Positions 61,798 to 64,000 of a DNA stretch of 64,000 nt are shown one piece after another. The DNA comes from Clostridia bacterium. Its GTDB lineage: Bacteria > Bacillota > Clostridia > Oscillospirales > Acutalibacteraceae. Below the pieces are notes generated by a model. It saw only the letters and a program-made list of their open reading frames with translations. It ran no database searches and was not told the origin of the DNA. The stretch spans positions 1-64,000 of the forward strand of contig JAFXDV010000003.1 of assembly GCA_017521125.1 (NCBI GenBank), written 5' to 3'. The position numbers were made by a program, and so were the translations under genes. Each line of letters starts with the position of its first letter. The stretch's first letter is position 1.

Positions 61798-62626
61798 AAT
61801 TACTGTTTTGAAAATCGAGAACCTAAAGGAATTTGAAGGTCATCCATACAAGGTGACCGATAATGAAGAAATGAACGCATTGGCACTAAGCATCAAGGAG
61901 AACGGGATATTAAGTCCCGTTGTAGTACGACCGATTGAGGACACTGGCGATTACGAAATTATTTCGGGACACAGACGAATATTTGCAGCGAAAAAGGTAG
62001 GACTTACCGAAGTTCCTGCCTTAATTTATGCCATCAGTCACGAGGAGGCCATTATTGCTTTGGTGGATAGCAACCTCCACAGAGAGCATATCCTACCGAG
62101 TGAAAAAGCGTTTGCGTACAAAATGAAAATGGATGCGCTATCCCATCAAGGAAAACGCACCGATTTAACCTCAGACCAAGTTGGTCTAAAGTTATCTGCC
62201 GAACAAGTATCTGATGATGACAGTGCCACCCAAGTAAAAAGATATATCCGCTTGACCAACCTCATAAAACCACTACTGGATATGGTTGATGAAGGTAAGA
62301 TAGCTTTCACACCTGCGGTGGAGCTTTCCTTCTTAAACGATACCGAACAAGCCGATTTGGTTGAGGTAATCGAGGTTTGCGAGGCTACTCCGAATTTATC
62401 CCAAGCACAGAGGTTAAAGAAGATTAGTCAAGGCGATGGTCTTATCCCTGAGGATATAGCAGAAATATTAAACGAGCAAAAAGCAAATCAAAAAGAGCGG
62501 ATCAAAATCCCCACCGAAAAACTACGAAAATATTTCCCCAAGCGCTATACGGCGGCGGATATGGAAAAAGAAATCTTTGCGATGCTTGAAAAGCGTTATA
62601 AAGAAAAACAACAGGGAGCGAGGTGA
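61787..62626 (+). CDS. parB: ParB-family partition/DNA-binding protein
   Basis: The 279-aa protein has the ParB N-terminal domain (LSIKENGILSPVVVRPIED, EIISGHRRIFAAKKV with the GHRR motif), an HTH-containing middle (AFAYKMKMDALSHQGKRTD) and a C-terminal Lys-rich end. No parA is visible in the window. In integrative elements such ParB proteins occur beside mobilisation genes and may act in transfer or maintenance. Confidence 0.92.
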   Translation: MKDKITVLKIENLKEFEGHPYKVTDNEEMNALALSIKENGILSPVVVRPIEDTGDYEIISGHRRIFAAKKVGLTEVPALIYAISHEEAIIALVDSNLHREHILPSEKAFAYKMKMDALSHQGKRTDLTSDQVGLKLSAEQVSDDDSATQVKRYIRLTNLIKPLLDMVDEGKIAFTPAVELSFLNDTEQADLVEVIEVCEATPNLSQAQRLKKISQGDGLIPEDIAEILNEQKANQKERIKIPTEKLRKYFPKRYTAADMEKEIFAMLEKRYKEKQQGAR

Positions 62627-62631
62627 TAAAT

Positions 62632-64000
<1,369 letters not shown>

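Overview
The window looks like a chromosomal segment of an AT-rich, anaerobic, gut-type Clostridium-class Bacillota (Oscillospiraceae/Ruminococcaceae-like; genus not resolvable from the sequence alone). The evidence is a PFOR/NifJ gene, a T-box leader, the DivIVA/SepF/YlmH division cluster, a miaB-ymcA-mutS-mutL-miaA order like that of Bacillus, consensus TTGACA/TATAAT promoters with strong AGGAGG sites, frequent TTG starts and a Gram-positive type LexA box. The last ~15 kb is a mobile element.

Layout. 1-2328 (minus): a heterodimeric ABC exporter pair under a MarR repressor. 2487-5886 (plus): an MFS transporter, a DUF1846 protein and a SLOG-fold protein. 6023-9568: monocistronic pyruvate:ferredoxin oxidoreductase. 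9622-11684 (minus): a sortase module (sorted surface protein, sortase, membrane protein) with a terminator-like hairpin inside the start of the sortase gene. 11874-31327: a 19.5-kb co-directional run of 17 genes with gaps of at most ~33 nt: miaB, ymcA-like, mutS, mutL, miaA, HlyD-like, yggS, sepF, ylmH, divIVA, ileS, lspA, rluD, HAD phosphatase, split transketolase, GH28 hydrolase. 31371-42035: carbohydrate and accessory genes in several small units (two GH28-type beta-helix proteins, FGGY kinase, fucose-isomerase-like protein, M20 peptidase, class V aminotransferase, sialidase-fold protein, AraC regulator, aldo/keto reductase, EamA transporter). 42080-47051: a T-box-controlled aspS-gatA-gatB operon. 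47095-47961: an MBL-fold hydrolase.

Two things stand out in the aspS operon. The AspRS carries a C-terminal GatC domain, and no separate gatC is present. The GatA homologue is short and appears to have lost both serines of the amidase Ser-cisSer-Lys triad. His31 of AspRS fits a non-discriminating enzyme, so the operon looks like a covalently tethered Asn-tRNA pathway with a pseudo-amidase.

48086-64000 is mobile or island DNA. It starts with a tandem ~200-bp repeat carrying a tRNA 3'-end-like sequence. Then come a DUF6809/TnpV cargo module, a ten-gene co-directional operon (49695-60144) and a conjugation/mobilisation module. The operon holds an XRE regulator, small membrane proteins, a methylase-like protein, a 1348-aa GIY-YIG/helicase/N6-methylase fusion and several uncharacterised proteins ending in a DUF4062/TIR-like protein; it is the best candidate for an undescribed defence system here. 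The mobilisation module has an SOS-type promoter driving a structured untranslated RNA, an oriT-like palindrome cluster, three tandem ribbon-helix-helix proteins, ParB and a large serine recombinase that runs off the right edge.
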